A DNA stretch of 64,000 nt, taken from positions 7,812,001 through 7,876,000 of the forward strand of contig JAMPIQ010000002.1 in the NCBI GenBank assembly GCA_024699855.1, read 5' to 3'. This stretch comes from Aphelenchoides besseyi. Taxonomy: Eukaryota; Nematoda; Chromadorea; Rhabditida; Aphelenchoididae. A model generated the notes under the pieces. That model had not been told where the DNA came from and did not search any database. It saw nothing but the letters and a program-made list of their open reading frames with translations. The position numbers were made by a program, and so were the translations under genes. Positions 12,671 through 25,090 of the stretch are shown here, one piece after another (the stretch's first letter is position 1; every line of letters starts with the position of its first letter).

Positions 12671-14637
12671 TCATTGGTTAGATTCGACAATGCGTTTAAA
12701 TTCAGTTGCTGCCTCTTTGTCCTTGAAACGACACAACATTGTCATTTGATCACCATCTGGATGCTCGTCAGTCTCCGAAAAGTCCTGAATGAGGGCTTAG
12801 AAATAAAGAAAAACCAAGTGACTTACCGTACAAGTCCAAACCAAAGTGCTCTCTCTTCCCTTGCTGAATGTCGGACTGAAACCTTGTGGAATGTTGAAGT
12901 TGGCACAAAGTTTGTAGGTTTGATCACGACGCATCAAGACGCGAACTTTTTTGGTTTCCTTGTGCTTCAAAATCTTTAACTCGCCGGTTCCACGTTCCTT
13001 AACTTCTCTGCTTTCTGGTACGTAACGATAAACACGCGCACGGCTTTGGAACAAAATGTCTTCGTTTTCCTCGCCAGTTCTTTGTTCCACCAAGCTCGGA
13101 AGCTCGACGTTCGGACGAATAAACTGCGTATCATCGGGAACAAAATCTTCGGGAGCTGTGTTGTCTTGATCTCCGTCTTCATCGTCGGCAGCTTTGGGCT
13201 TCGATGGTTGTTGTAGTGTTTTTTGCGAAAAAAGACCGAATTCTTTGGGATTGGCCTTAAATTTGTCGGCATTACTATCGTTCTTGTTCAACCACGATGC
13301 GTTGGGCGACTGATTAGCAACCGATCCGAAAGTTGTACCACCGCCAAACAAAGTTTTTGGACCTAAAAATTGCAAGAATAGAATATCAACATAAGAAATG
13401 AACTGACCAGGAGATCCGAAGAGTCCAGTTGAAGAACTGGTAGTAACTGCTGGTGAAACAGTCGTTGGTGTTCCGGTGGTCGGAGTTTTTGAGCCGAACA
13501 AATTCGGTTGAAAAGAGAAACTGATTTTCTGAGACTGCTGATTTTGTGCTTGTTGAGGTGGAGCTTGCATCACAGCAGGAGACTCAGATTTGGAAAGAAA
13601 CGAGAAACCGCTGTTTGGTGATGCAGTTGACGAGCCAAACTGCGCAGCCGCTCCAACTGGAGTAGCAGCTGGTGTTGATTTTTGCGCAGCAGGCTGATTT
13701 GCAGTTGATCCGAAGAAACCGCCGGACGATTGTTGAGCAGGAGCTGCGAATTGTTGAGGTTTGAAAGGAGCAGCTGGTTTGACGGAAGCAGCCGATGTTG
13801 AACTTGGAGCACCTTTTGGAGTACTACAGCAAGGACAAACAGTAACTGCCGCGCCATTACGTACCATACAACCGGAACATTCCCATCTTAACGTTTGAAT
13901 ACATCAACTACAAAAAGAAATTCGAATGCTTACTCTCCGGGTTGAATTAAGCCCGCTTGCGTTTGTTGGACGGGTGGAACAATGGCCGGTTGTTGTTTAA
14001 TGAGTTGGCTGACTGGTTGAACCGCAGCTTGATTCTGTTGGACAATGTTCGCTGGTGGTTTTTGTGCCGGAATAGTCGCTGGTGCTTGTGGTTGAACGAC
14101 TTGCGGAGCGATAGCTGGAGCTGCTGATTGATTGCGAATCGATAAGCGTTCGTAGATTTCGATTGTACGTTGAACTTCTTTTTCGTGATGATCGTTATTC
14201 GACTTAAGAAGATTGTCCATTGCCTGACGATAAGAATCGAAGGCGTCGCGAGTGTTTTGATTCGACGAAATCACAGCGCGAAGCTGATTGACTTCGTTTT
14301 GAATCGAATTCTAAAATCAGAAGTCGTGTATTCGAACGAGAAATTTCCGTTTACCATTTTCGTTTCTATCTTTTGCTCGAGTGACGACAACTCACTGCGC
14401 ATTTGAATTTTCTGCTCCTTCAAACGTTGCAGTTCATTTACGATGACTTGCTGAAAAGACGGAGATTGGGGGGCAAAATGAGCTCGAATTACCAAATGAT
14501 TTTGAGTCGTGGTTTGCGATGAAACGATCGCCGTTTGAAGCAGAACACTTTGCTCCGTGAACAATCGCAGAGCATCCGTCATTCGATTGGCCATTGAACG
14601 GTCCGAATGTTCGGAAATATCGGCAAGTCGGGACATT
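12671..14637 (-). CDS. FG nucleoporin with RanBP2-type zinc finger and Ran-binding domain
   Basis: Nuclear-pore or Ran-pathway protein. The N-terminus (MSRLADISEHSDRSMANRM, ATG 14637) is helical and coiled-coil. A Gln/Pro/Ala-rich linker follows, then one RanBP2-type zinc finger, WECSGCMVRNGAAVTVCPCC (about 13820-13890; W-x-C-x2-C-x10-C-x2-C). An FG-repeat region comes next (SGGFFGS, GLFGSPG, LFGGGTTFGS, EFGLFS). Last is a Ran-binding domain: RPNVELPSL, ENEDILFQSRARVYRYV, ERGTGELKILKH, VRVLMRRDQTYKLCANF. Its final strand and helix lie in a separate exon (12671-12784: DFSETDEHPDGDQMTMLCRF) reached by a CATTCAG acceptor. The combination is like a shortened Nup358/RanBP2 (nematode NPP-9); Nup50-like proteins share FG + RanBD but lack this finger. 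Only one RanBD was found, against several in RanBP2. It converges with EDEM. Confidence 0.82.
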
Positions 14638-15754
14638 TTTTCGAAGCTGAAACGAATAAGAAACTCGGTAAAAAGACCCCAGAAACACGCGGTTAGACAG
14701 AAGAAACGATGTCTGGTATCACGTCCAAATGTCTTCAGTCGCACGAAATGCTAAGAAACGAAAAGAAAGCGCGCCATTTAGTGGAACTGCGCTGCGGACT
14801 GCCCAACCGCTATGTAGAAACACCAACTAAGACGGCGGAATGGTAGGTGGTTGGCTTTCACAGTCGGCGCCAATTCGAACGAGGGTTTTTGGATCAGAAG
14901 TCATTCGATTCCCAAGTCTCCACAGAAGCTAAAAATTGAACGAAAGAGCAAGAGGTTACTTGGGACTTTAGAGTTCAAAATAACTTACGTAACAAATTCA
15001 CTTGAATTCGCAGACTTCCCAGGGAAAATCGACGAAGTATTGTTGCTGCGCGTTTGACGTCCGTCAGCGTCCGAACGAAATGCCAAAAGTTGAGGAGAAC
15101 GAGTCTGTTTCGAGAGTAAACTTCGACAATCAGCTTAACCGGTGCTTTTTGTAAAAGTAAATTCACGTACTTCGGATGGTGGAAACAGGAAATCGGGACT
15201 ATTTCCCTTCAATTTTGTCTCAAAACAACCAAACGTGATGTTACAATTTTGTGCTTTGTTGGCCATTATCTGCTTTTAGCACAGAAACTTGTAAAACACA
15301 AAACATCTTTGAGATCAGTTGATAAAAACTTTTGATCTTTTCAATTCACGTCAAGTTACTCGTCGCAGCCATCAAACGAGTATCCAGAAGTCACTCAGAA
15401 AGTTTGCTATTCGATTGTGATTATTGGCTTCAAGAGCAATGCAATTCAGATCTTTTCTATTGCTATAAAGAATCTTGATCGCTTGAGCCAAACTTTTCAT
15501 CAATGTTTGTAGTGGAATCGATGTCGGTCATTTGTTCTGTTGACTTTCGATTAGTCTTTCATGATCTTCCGTCGAATTGTGAATCTTGAGTTTGTGTTTA
15601 TTTCTAATCGTCTAAACAAAGTGATTTTCACGGGTCGAGATAACCGATTAAAAGACTCTGACGGGTGGACTTGGAGTCGTGGTTTTAATACAAAGAAAGG
15701 CGGCCTGAATGATTGGAAAATTAAGCAAAAATGTACACGATTATTGCGATCAGT
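14638..15754. other. 1.1 kb intergenic, nucleoporin 5' / ONECUT 3'
   Basis: This holds the upstream region of the nucleoporin gene and the 3' flank of the ONECUT gene. Short frames exist on both strands, but none shows splice-consistent extension or a recognisable motif. Confidence 0.5.
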
Positions 15755-18700
15755 TTAAGAACAGGAAGATTGAACGGAAGGACAAGTGGGTGGAGCGGAA
15801 TGAGAGTGGGGAAGAACAGAAACAAACATTTGAGATGTAGAAGGCGAAAAGGAACGTCGAAATAGGGAATCAGATTGATCGTCATCTGATTCCTCTTTTT
15901 TAATTGGAGGATCGTCCAAACAAATTGTTATTGTTGATTCGGCTTCCTGCTCTTGTTTCGCCAAACGCAGAAGATCGGCAGTTGCACTGTCGAGCTCCGA
16001 TGTTTCTGTTCCATCGTCACGATCTTCTTCGCTCGCCGATTTTTCGTCCATTCCGAAGGCTCCACGCCTTCGAGCGTTCATGAAAAAGTTGGCAATGGTG
16101 TTGACATCGAGTCCGAGATGCTGTGAGATGGTGATTTGGAGTTCTCGTGATGGTCGTTGAGTGTTTTTGAAGATTGACTAAAACGAAGTGACATGATTAG
16201 GTGTTTGGAAATCGATTGAAAAGCAATAAAGCAACAGTGTAAGTGGCACATTTAAGTGTTCTATAAGACAGCAGAGAAGTGAGTTTAATGCCCGAAAAGT
16301 TTGTGTAGATCGAAAGTTTGCATTATTGTTTGTAAGTGCAAAAGTTTTGTAAAAAATGTAAGAAAAAAGTGAACCGCATTATGAGAAATTTACTTGCAAG
16401 GCCTGACGTTGAATTGGAGTAAAAACGAGCCTTGGTTTCTTAGGTGCAGACGATTGAGTCGTTGGCGTGTGTTGTGGTAGTTGTGGTGTGTTCCCGCTCT
16501 GATGTTGCTCTTCTTTTCTTTTGCAGGCTAAAACAACTGAATCCAAATGTTAATGTTCGTTTGGTCTTGATCCCCGACCATTATCTCTAGTATGTTTCCT
16601 TCCTTCATATTTCCTTTCAATCCCTTATGATTTGCATCAAACACGCAAAAATTTGGTGGGTGTCCAGCGGGGATTACCGACAAGAAAGCGATAAGCGGTC
16701 TGGTTTTGTTACACTCGCGCTTAGCACTATATCGTTTCGAACTCTCGACACAAAACACAGTCCTCGACTATTCCGGGGATTTTCGATGTCGGTCGAACCG
16801 CTGGAAATGATTGACGAGATTCTTCGTCGGACGACCAGACGGTCAGAAGCTCTCGCGAGGCTCATTCCTCGATTTGCAGGGCTAACGGAAATGCAAAAGG
16901 ATTTTTTATGACGTTCAGTCAGAAATTAAAGCGTCCAAAACCGAAAAGACGAACTGCTTTGGAAGTGGGAATTTGTTTCATTTAACCCAAAGGCGTGTGA
17001 TTGATGAATCGTATGTGAACAATGCGCAGTAATTTGCAACCCCTCTGCAGGATTCCAGATTTTGACTGACAATCCACGGAGTATATTACAAAAAATTCGA
17101 AATTACCGTTTGCAAACATCAATTTTCTACGGTATAGCTATGACTGACAGTTAAATTGCCGGGTGAAATAAAATTCCTGTAAAATTGAAGACATAAATTT
17201 TGTAGACGATTCGAAGATAATGGTCGGACCTCAATTCTGGTTGTTCAGTTTTACCTGCGAGACGAAGTTCGGACATTCTCTTGACCTCTGGCACGGACAA
17301 CCATTGGGCCATTCGACGAAACGTTTCGCGTCCACTCTTCAGCTTGGACCACGGTTTTGGGTTACGCAACAAATCCGAGAGGGTACCTTGAGACCTGAAA
17401 CATTTGTGATAGGAAATTTGCGTTTGTTTTTTGACAAGTTTCAACGACCCTACGGTCCGCATAATCGGCGGTTGAGAGGGCCGGAAAATGGCGGACAGCA
17501 ATTACGAGCTTCGTGGTTGTCGTGGTCCCACAAATTCTCGACGCCCGTAACGCACACAAACGCCGAAGACGTTCCGCTGTTTGGAGGGCGACTAACGCGC
17601 GCAATTTTATGGCCGTCGATTTAAGGCCACGGACGTTTAAGTTATCAGAAGACGAGCGGAGGACTGCGTGCACTAATTCGTTGTGCCTTCGAGATGGAGA
17701 GGTCGGGAACTCTCAAGATTTGCGTCTTCTTCCCAACTACAAACCACTTAACCAACAGAACTTACCGACATAAAACTCGTTGAGCAAAAATTGCCTGCGG
17801 AATTGAGTAGCGTTTCAATTCGGCGGAAATTCGTTGGGCCAACTCTCGGGTGTTCAATTCGTCCGTTGATTCGCCGCATTCGGTCTGGGAAACTGATGCC
17901 GGAATTCCGAGCGAACATTTCTGATTGCCGTTTAGTTGTGCGGCTTTTTGATCCTAAAATTTGCAATTTAACACACTTGTCACTTTGACTTCCGTCTCCA
18001 TACGGTAATTTTGTGTGGAAATTTTGCTGTTGAGTTTGAAGGTCGCTGATCCAAATCGAATCAGCGAAGTGCTCGACCAACACAACTCCCTTATGAGTTG
18101 ATGAAGTTGAGCCATGTGCTCTTCGCCTTCAACTTCGAAGAGCATCTCCCAACGGGAAGACGAGTGATACGATTACTTGCTGTTGCGTATGTTTTTGTGA
18201 GCCTAATAAAAATGGGAAAGAGACTGTTGTCATCATAGGGGACTTGTTATGGTGGACGTGGAGTTTCCACGTCGGCAAACACACGCGGTATGACCACGAG
18301 CGATTTTGGCAACTGGCCAACTGCATTTTCTGTTTGAGTAAAAGAAGCGGCGTGGATGATGGGATGCGAATTGAGTTCGCAGTTTCTGTTGACCAGAAAT
18401 TCACGTAACATCAATTCGAATAGAAAGTTCTTTTCGGGTCGTCACCTTTCGCTTTGACAACTTCCGGTCTACGAAGAAAAAAACGAGAATTTAAAATTCT
18501 CCGTTCTCTCAACCCAATCCATTCAAGTAGTTTGGCCCATTCACCGAAGGCACCTGTGGAGATTTCGTGCTATTCTTCTTTTTTTTGTGGTTTTAAAAAA
18601 AATGAATTTGTGAAAAGAATTGCCACCAACCACTCAGTCTTGAGTACTCTTTGTCTAAAAGTCGTCCGGGAGTGATTCCCGCTGTAGACTACGCGGATTT

Positions 18701-19701
18701 GCATATTCATGAGCACACTGAAGGTTCGACTTTAAGACTTCTTGCGGGTTTTGTTCCACACTCAAATGGCAGATGGGTTGGTAAAAGTTTGAAGGAATAT
18801 GGGAATCCTTAAGACCAAAAATTCGTCTGAATCCAACAGACGACTAAGTAGCACATCTATTTCCCACGCTTCCAAAGAATTGTGATGAAATTGAGCAATG
18901 GTCAAGAGCAAGATTCCACAGTTTGAAAGAAAGCAATTTCACTTACATTTTCCTCAGAAACATCTTGAGTATAACAATCGTAATTAACAGCCTCATAGGT
19001 TGTGGGTTCGGATTTGAGTTGAAGGGATATTGGTGGGGCGTAGGTTGGATAGTTGACTGTGGAATAAACGTGTTGATTGGAATGCGGCGGTTGATGAGCA
19101 GCAGAATAATCGAAATACTAAAACGAGAATTGAAAATTGCAAGAATCATTTCAACTACCTGCATTGCTTCATCTGATTGTTGTTGAGCAGTTGAATGAGC
19201 CAAAAGAAGAGCTGGCAAATGCGGTTGTTGACCGATCGCTGCAACGTCATCGGGACTATGCGGCGTTTTAGGGGGCTGTTGAAGAAGCGAATGTTGAGTG
19301 TTAATTGTATCATATTCGTATTTGATATCCACAGCGTATGTGACCATTCCGTTATTATACGCGTCGGAAACACTCGGCAATTGATGAGCAACACACGCAT
19401 ATCGGCTAACATCTTCGGGCAAGCAACTAAATGCGTGAACGCCACCGGCTATCGAATCAGTCAAAGCCGGAGATATGGCCGAGGTTGCATTCATCGATGA
19501 GATTGAAGTCGTAATTGGTGGCAAAGATGCAAATTGTCCGGAAGTTGCGATTGCCGCGTAATATCCACTTCCATCGCAATCGAAATTCACCGAAGGGCCG
19601 TGCGCTAGAAGTAACGAAGCTGATGGTGGGGAAAGCGGAGCGTCGATGCATCCATTTGCTGCCGATAGCAGAGGATCGTAACAGCCGTCGAGAGTTTCCA
19701 T
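15755..19701 (-). CDS. onecut: ONECUT-class CUT-homeodomain transcription factor
   Basis: DNA-binding regulator of the HNF6/ONECUT class. A single CUT domain spans two exons: 17773-17953 (LNTRELAQRISAELKRYSIP, QAIFAQRVLC) and about 17258-17394 (RSQGTLSDLLRNPKPWSKLK, ETFRRMAQWLS). These join as ...VLC-R-SQGTL. The homeodomain is also split: about 16394-16527 (ACKRKEE...PKKPRLVFTPIQRQAL) and 15755-16178 (KNTQRPSRELQITISQHLGL, NTIANFFMNARRRG). The Phe-Met pair in the recognition helix (NFFMNARRR) is the ONECUT hallmark. The C-terminus is acidic and Ser-rich. The N-terminal exons (about 18943-19701; METLDGCYDPLLSAANG, then YFDYSAAHQPPHSN) are Ser/Pro/Gln-rich, as in transactivation regions. The ATG at 19701 is the first good start, but an acceptor-like TTTTAG just upstream leaves room for a 5' exon. 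The exon content between 17960 and 18940 is unresolved. Confidence 0.93.
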
Positions 19702-20796
19702 TTGTGAGTCAAGAGAACAATTTCTTTTAATCACATCTAAAACACCACCACGATCATTGGGATTAAAAAGAAACAAAAAGGAAATTTTTTCACGTCACGC
19801 TATTGCACTTCGCTTTTGTGCCGAACTGACGAAACGCGGGACTTCACGTTGAAGGACGACGGCCGGAAGAAAAGGACCCCGCAATCGTTTTCTGTCCGTT
19901 ACGCTCTTCAGAAAAAGCCGCTTCTAAAGAAAATGGGCGGGGCGACTTCTTCAAGCGTCTGAGATGGCTAAGAAAAAGAATAAGAAAGTAAGCGGTGTTT
20001 TGCTCCGCCTGTTTAGCCAACAAATTGGAATTCCAAGACGCTTCGCTTGTCTTTCATCTACTTCGATAATTCAACTCAATCATCTTTCAATAATGAAGAG
20101 TGGTGAACTAAAGACAATCAGAAACGAATTCCATAGCATGAGGTTGAAGAACCAAAAATGGTCGTTGCTTATGCTCTTCGAGTTCTCGAGTTGCAATTTC
20201 CGTGCTCCGTGCCGGAATTGGCTCACGTTTCCACTCTACAGCTTCAAGGTGTGTCCAACAAACAACGGTAACTTTCTGGTTTCCTCTTTAGTTGTGAATA
20301 CTCGGAAGATCGCGTCATTTGAATGCAAATGAATGAGCTTAATTCACAGTGAAAAGTTGAGTACCGTAGATAGCGACCAATTTCTAGAAAGCGTACGGTT
20401 TTCGTAACAGTCGAGAGAATCGAATTTTCAATTTGGATGTCGGCGCCCGATCTCGCATGTCGACTTGGAATCCGCTGGATTGCAAATTGTTCTTTGAATT
20501 CCAGATTCTTCCGATTTTAATCACATTTAAAGGCGTTTAGTTGTCGGCCGACAATTCCAATCAAAAGTTCCGCCAACGGCTTCCAATTAGATTGAAGTAC
20601 AGTAGTTAGTCTTTGAAATACCAGTATTTTATTTTGCGTCCAAAACAAATTACTTAGAATGAAAATACTGAAAGTTTGGAAATAAAAATCTCTCCGCGTT
20701 TTTAAAGAACACACTTTGGTTTGTTGATTAAAAGATGAGCATCGATGTTCACAAATTAGAAGTGAGTGGAATGTTCGATTATGATAAGAGAATGAA
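19702..20796 (+). other. intergenic with a doubtful small plus-strand gene at 19964-20332
   Basis: Upstream of ONECUT, a plus-strand ATG at 19964 begins MAKKKNKK and is followed directly by a GTAAGC donor. Near 20140-20331 a frame reads EPKMVVAYALRVLELQF...VSTLQLQ. It can splice (GTGTGT...CTCTTTAG) to VVNTRKIASFECK and a TGA. The connection between these pieces could not be made with consistent phase, so no gene is called. The rest (20333-20796) is empty apart from the 3' flank of the giant membrane-protein gene. Confidence 0.25.
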
Positions 20797-23700
20797 TTAG
20801 CGGTTTAGACCACTTGATTGATACATGTGGTGTCTCATCCGTTGAAGTCGTTCTTCCGATTCTTCCTGCGCAGTGGGTCTAAGATTTGCGGTCTCGGAAA
20901 CATCTTTTGGCGAATGACGTTGAGAATCATCGGTTTGACTTGTATCCGGCGCTTCATCGTCTTCGCGCGAGGAACTCGAAACTCCACCACCGACAAACAT
21001 CGTTTTAACTTCGCTGCTATCGTACGGCCCATCATCTTCTTCGTAGTAGAAACCGACAGGTCGTGCAACACCGTGTGTCATGGTCGTTGATTCGGCTCGT
21101 TCTGCTCGACCGTAAATGAAGTTTGAATGCAATGGGGACTCAAAGTTGCCAAGTCCCGATTTGTCCATCAGAGCTGAATAGAAAACGCAGTTTGTACTGA
21201 GAACTTGTAAGCTTACTTGATATCCGATCGGCACGTTTGAAGCGATAGCCAATCAGCCAAATGACAACCACAATTAGGATTAGTAAGAGCACGACACCTC
21301 CAATGCACATTGTGACAAATGCGACTTTTTGGGATCGCGGTTGGAATCGAATATCACACCGCTCGCCACTAAAGTTTTCTTTGCACAAACACTCAGCAAA
21401 ACCAATTTGATTTTTCTTGCAAACTCCATCGTTCAAGCAGAAGTTTGTACAAGCGTCCATACAATGAGTACCGTTGCCCCTGAAGCCCGGTTTGCATCTG
21501 CATTGGAAGGTTGGAACGTCGTGATCATCAGGCAGATCGATACACACGGCGTGCCATGAGCAATTGTTCTCGCCAGTCGCACATTGGTTCGTCGAATAAC
21601 ATTGACTTTCGTGTGTTGCGCCAGCAGAAGCGGTTGTATGATCTATCGGACAGTTTTTGCACGTTGTTTGAAGTGCTTGGTCCTGGTGAGTTCCTCGTGG
21701 ACAGAAATGACATGTTTTGCTGAAACCAAAAAATGTGTTCGAAAGTTGTTAATTGAACTTACGTCGCAACAACAAGAAATTGTCCAGGCACACATTTCGG
21801 TGTATTGCAATCCGAACGACGAATTGAACGAACAGATTCGGTCGTTGTCCCTGGAGGACATTGTTGACAGATTCTGCTGTAAAAACAAGAAGGAATTGAT
21901 ATCCGAATCAAACAAAATACCTAGATCCTTTAGTTCTATAAGTCCCGATTTCACACGCTTGACAATTTCCAGCTTGAGTCAAGTATTCACCATCTTAAAC
22001 AACGATTGTTATCTTGATAATTGCTTGACATATAAAACAACAAGTTTCTAGAGACGTAAAATAAGCTGTTTGTTTACAAGCAATGTCGTGAATGAAATAG
22101 ACGGTCAAGGGTCTTACTGTAACTAGCACTCACTAACATTTTCGATTCAAAAACAACTGCTTTCCGATGTCTCACAGAACAGTTTCATCGAATAATCAAA
22201 CGAACGGTAACTATCGTGCATCCGACAGCTCGTAACTTTGTCTCCACTCTTTCGGTTTAGTTGCATCTAAGCATCTGATGGATTGCAAAATTCATCGTCG
22301 AACCGTGTGCTCTCAATTGAATTCATCTTGAAATCTTTCCGATCTTTCTTCACAAAACAACATCGTTCACGCAGTGTAATTACTTCTGCTACGAAGTCAA
22401 CAAATCGTTGGACTCATATCGTCGATTGCGCACTTTAAAACATTTGACTGCCTTAATGTTTAGCGATCTTGAGCAGGTAGTTTGGTTGTTTAAGATACTA
22501 AAAATTACATCCTATTTTGGAATCACTGCATTGTTTTCTCGAACTGCAAATATTCAAACGGTGGCCGATCAGGCGTTGCTGTGATCATACTCGCCAATTG
22601 CACAACTTACAGGAAGAATGCTCCCACTAATTGCTGCTCTACCAGTTATTCACGCAACTTCCTTTTACCAACCATCGATTTTCTTTATTTGCAGTTCAGT
22701 TAAACTATTAGAGAAATCACATCCCCGCACATTTCAATGTTATTACGCAGTTGTTTGCTGTCAATACAATCATTAGAAGTTGGGGGGTGGAAACGCGTTG
22801 CAATTAACCTTCTGCGCAATTTTTATAGTGTTTAGACAGACACTAGAGACGTTAAATTTGATTGGTGACTCACCGCTACATTCATCTCGACATTCCTCTT
22901 CGGATCGAGCTGTTCTTTCCAAAGTCGTCTTTCCAATACCACAAGCAATGCAACTGAACATTCCATCTTGCGGTTGATAGAAACCATAATCACACTCCTC
23001 ACACATTCCACTTGTCAAGTTGAAGAAATGTCCGGGTTCACATCGAGCTAAACAAAAAGATCGATCACTTAAACAAGCCGATTACTCACGTTTACACTCA
23101 TCAACTGAAATTGCACCAGGACTCGTGGTTACACCGTTTCGTGCACAAGAGAGACAAGAGGTTTGTCCTTGTGATGGTTGATATTTGCCGATTCCACAGT
23201 GTTGACACGATTTAGATGCAGGATCGAAGTAACTTCCCGGGGCACAAGGAACACAAGACTCTTCAACAGTCACTTCTCCTTCTGCACATTGATAGTCATC
23301 TTCGATTTTAAACGAATTCAAATCTGGACGGCCATTCGGTAGAACTTGTTCCAAGTTTAAAAGATCTCGAAGCAGCACTTCGCTTTGTATCAATGCCACG
23401 GCATCGATTGGCTTTTCTCCATTGATTACAATTGGAGAATCAGATCGTTTTACTGGAACTACCAATTGAACGGAAAACAGGTCACTTGATGTCTGGCGTC
23501 GATGTCTCTTTACGAGCCCGTTTGGTTCGTCTTGATTGCTCAAACAATTCACACGAACTTCGGCTCCTGAGCATTGATCGTCAGCACCCGCATCAGAGCA
23601 CAATTTCCATTTATGATTTAATTGATGAATCCGTTGAAGTAGACGATCAGATAGTGTTGTTCGACTGGCTTCATTACAAATAGTTACCGCAGGATAGTGA

Positions 23701-25090
23701 ACGGAAACTCGAACCACACGTTTAGCCGGCGTTTTCCTAATCAACATTCTTATTCGACAATCTCAAACAAGCACTTACTTCGAACATTGCGGATATCGGA
23801 AAGTAAACGAATTCTCCGGTCGTGGTTGCCAAATTCCATCTTCTGCCTAAAAATGAAAACTAAAAAGAATAGCTGATTTTCTAGCAGTACACAAGTGTAG
23901 AAGACAGCCGGTTCCTCACTAAATTCGTATCCACTTTCGCATTGAATCGAGCACGCTTGATACTTCAAATTTGGACCCCAGCTCTCACACGATTGCATTC
24001 CATTAACTGGATTTGGAATCTCAGGACAAAACTCACGAGAAACGTGAATCTAAACCCTCAATTAGTGGATTTCTAACCGTCATCTATTACTTTGAAAGTG
24101 CACTCCGCAATGTTTGATTCGTTGTCGTAAGCCACGTAAAGGACCATGAACTCGCCGAACGTAAAGATTTGACCGGATTTTAAGTTCTTTTCGATTCTGT
24201 CAATTGGATTTGCTGATGAAAAGATCGGTTCCTGCCATGTAACGTTAATTTCTTTAAGCGGTGTTACGACGAAAATATCGCTCGGACATTGTTCGACTTG
24301 AACGGCATTTACATCGCGCTGTTTCAACGAGCTCATTCGCATCATTTCGGAAGTCAAACGACCGCAAGTGCTTCTCGTTATTTTCTCCACATTTCCGTAT
24401 AGTCGATCATAATTCGCAAAATGCAAAACCAGTCCGTTGTAAAGCACGGGTGCCTCTTCACATTTGGAAACAATCGATGGTATCTCAGATTCGAAGTCGA
24501 GAATCTTACTCCACATGTGCACGCGAGTAATTGATCCAATGAATCGAACATCGTACTCGGACGAATCGACGGGTTGTCCGAGATTGATCCACGCACTAAA
24601 CAATGTGTCGTGAGTCTTTCAACTGCTAAATCAACTTACTTAATATCCAATTGCTTATTCTTAGCATAACCGACATCTGCGTAGAGACGAATAGCGTTCC
24701 AAACCAACGAATATGCTCCTTCATGTGCAGTCCAAGTGATAATCAAATTGTTCCATTCGCCATCGTTCAGTCGTTGATTTGGTGGAAAATGCAAAGTCAA
24801 TGGCGTATCTTCGGGAAACAATGCGAGGCGAACACTATCCGCTGATACACGCAATAGTTCAGTCAAATTGTTCGGTCCATTTGATGATCTAAACATTGAA
24901 GTTTAAAGTCAATATCATTCATTTAAACTCACTGGCTATGATACAAAGTCAAAACATCGCCTTTGCCACTTGGAGTATCGAATCGAACCCAAAGTGAAAG
25001 CGATAATGCACCTGAAGCAAAATGGAATGGAATCGATAACGCAGCGCGAGCTCCGATGATTCCGTCATTAAAACGAACATCGTAATCGGG
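20797..25090 (-). other. Uninflatable-like gene: LamG, HYR, GCC2/GCC3, EGF, TM and tail
   Basis: A LamG/pentraxin-like domain lies at about 24350-25080 ([20 protein letters not shown]). HYR is at 24090-24330, sushi at 23760-24050, and a linker with a dibasic cluster (KRHRR, about 23510) at 23290-23747. GCC2/GCC3 repeats follow ([40 protein letters not shown]), an 870-nt intron (about 22000-22870), more Cys repeats (21600-21990), two EGFs (21340-21600), the TM, and a tail reached through a GTAAGC...TTCTATTCAG intron. Confidence 0.8.
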
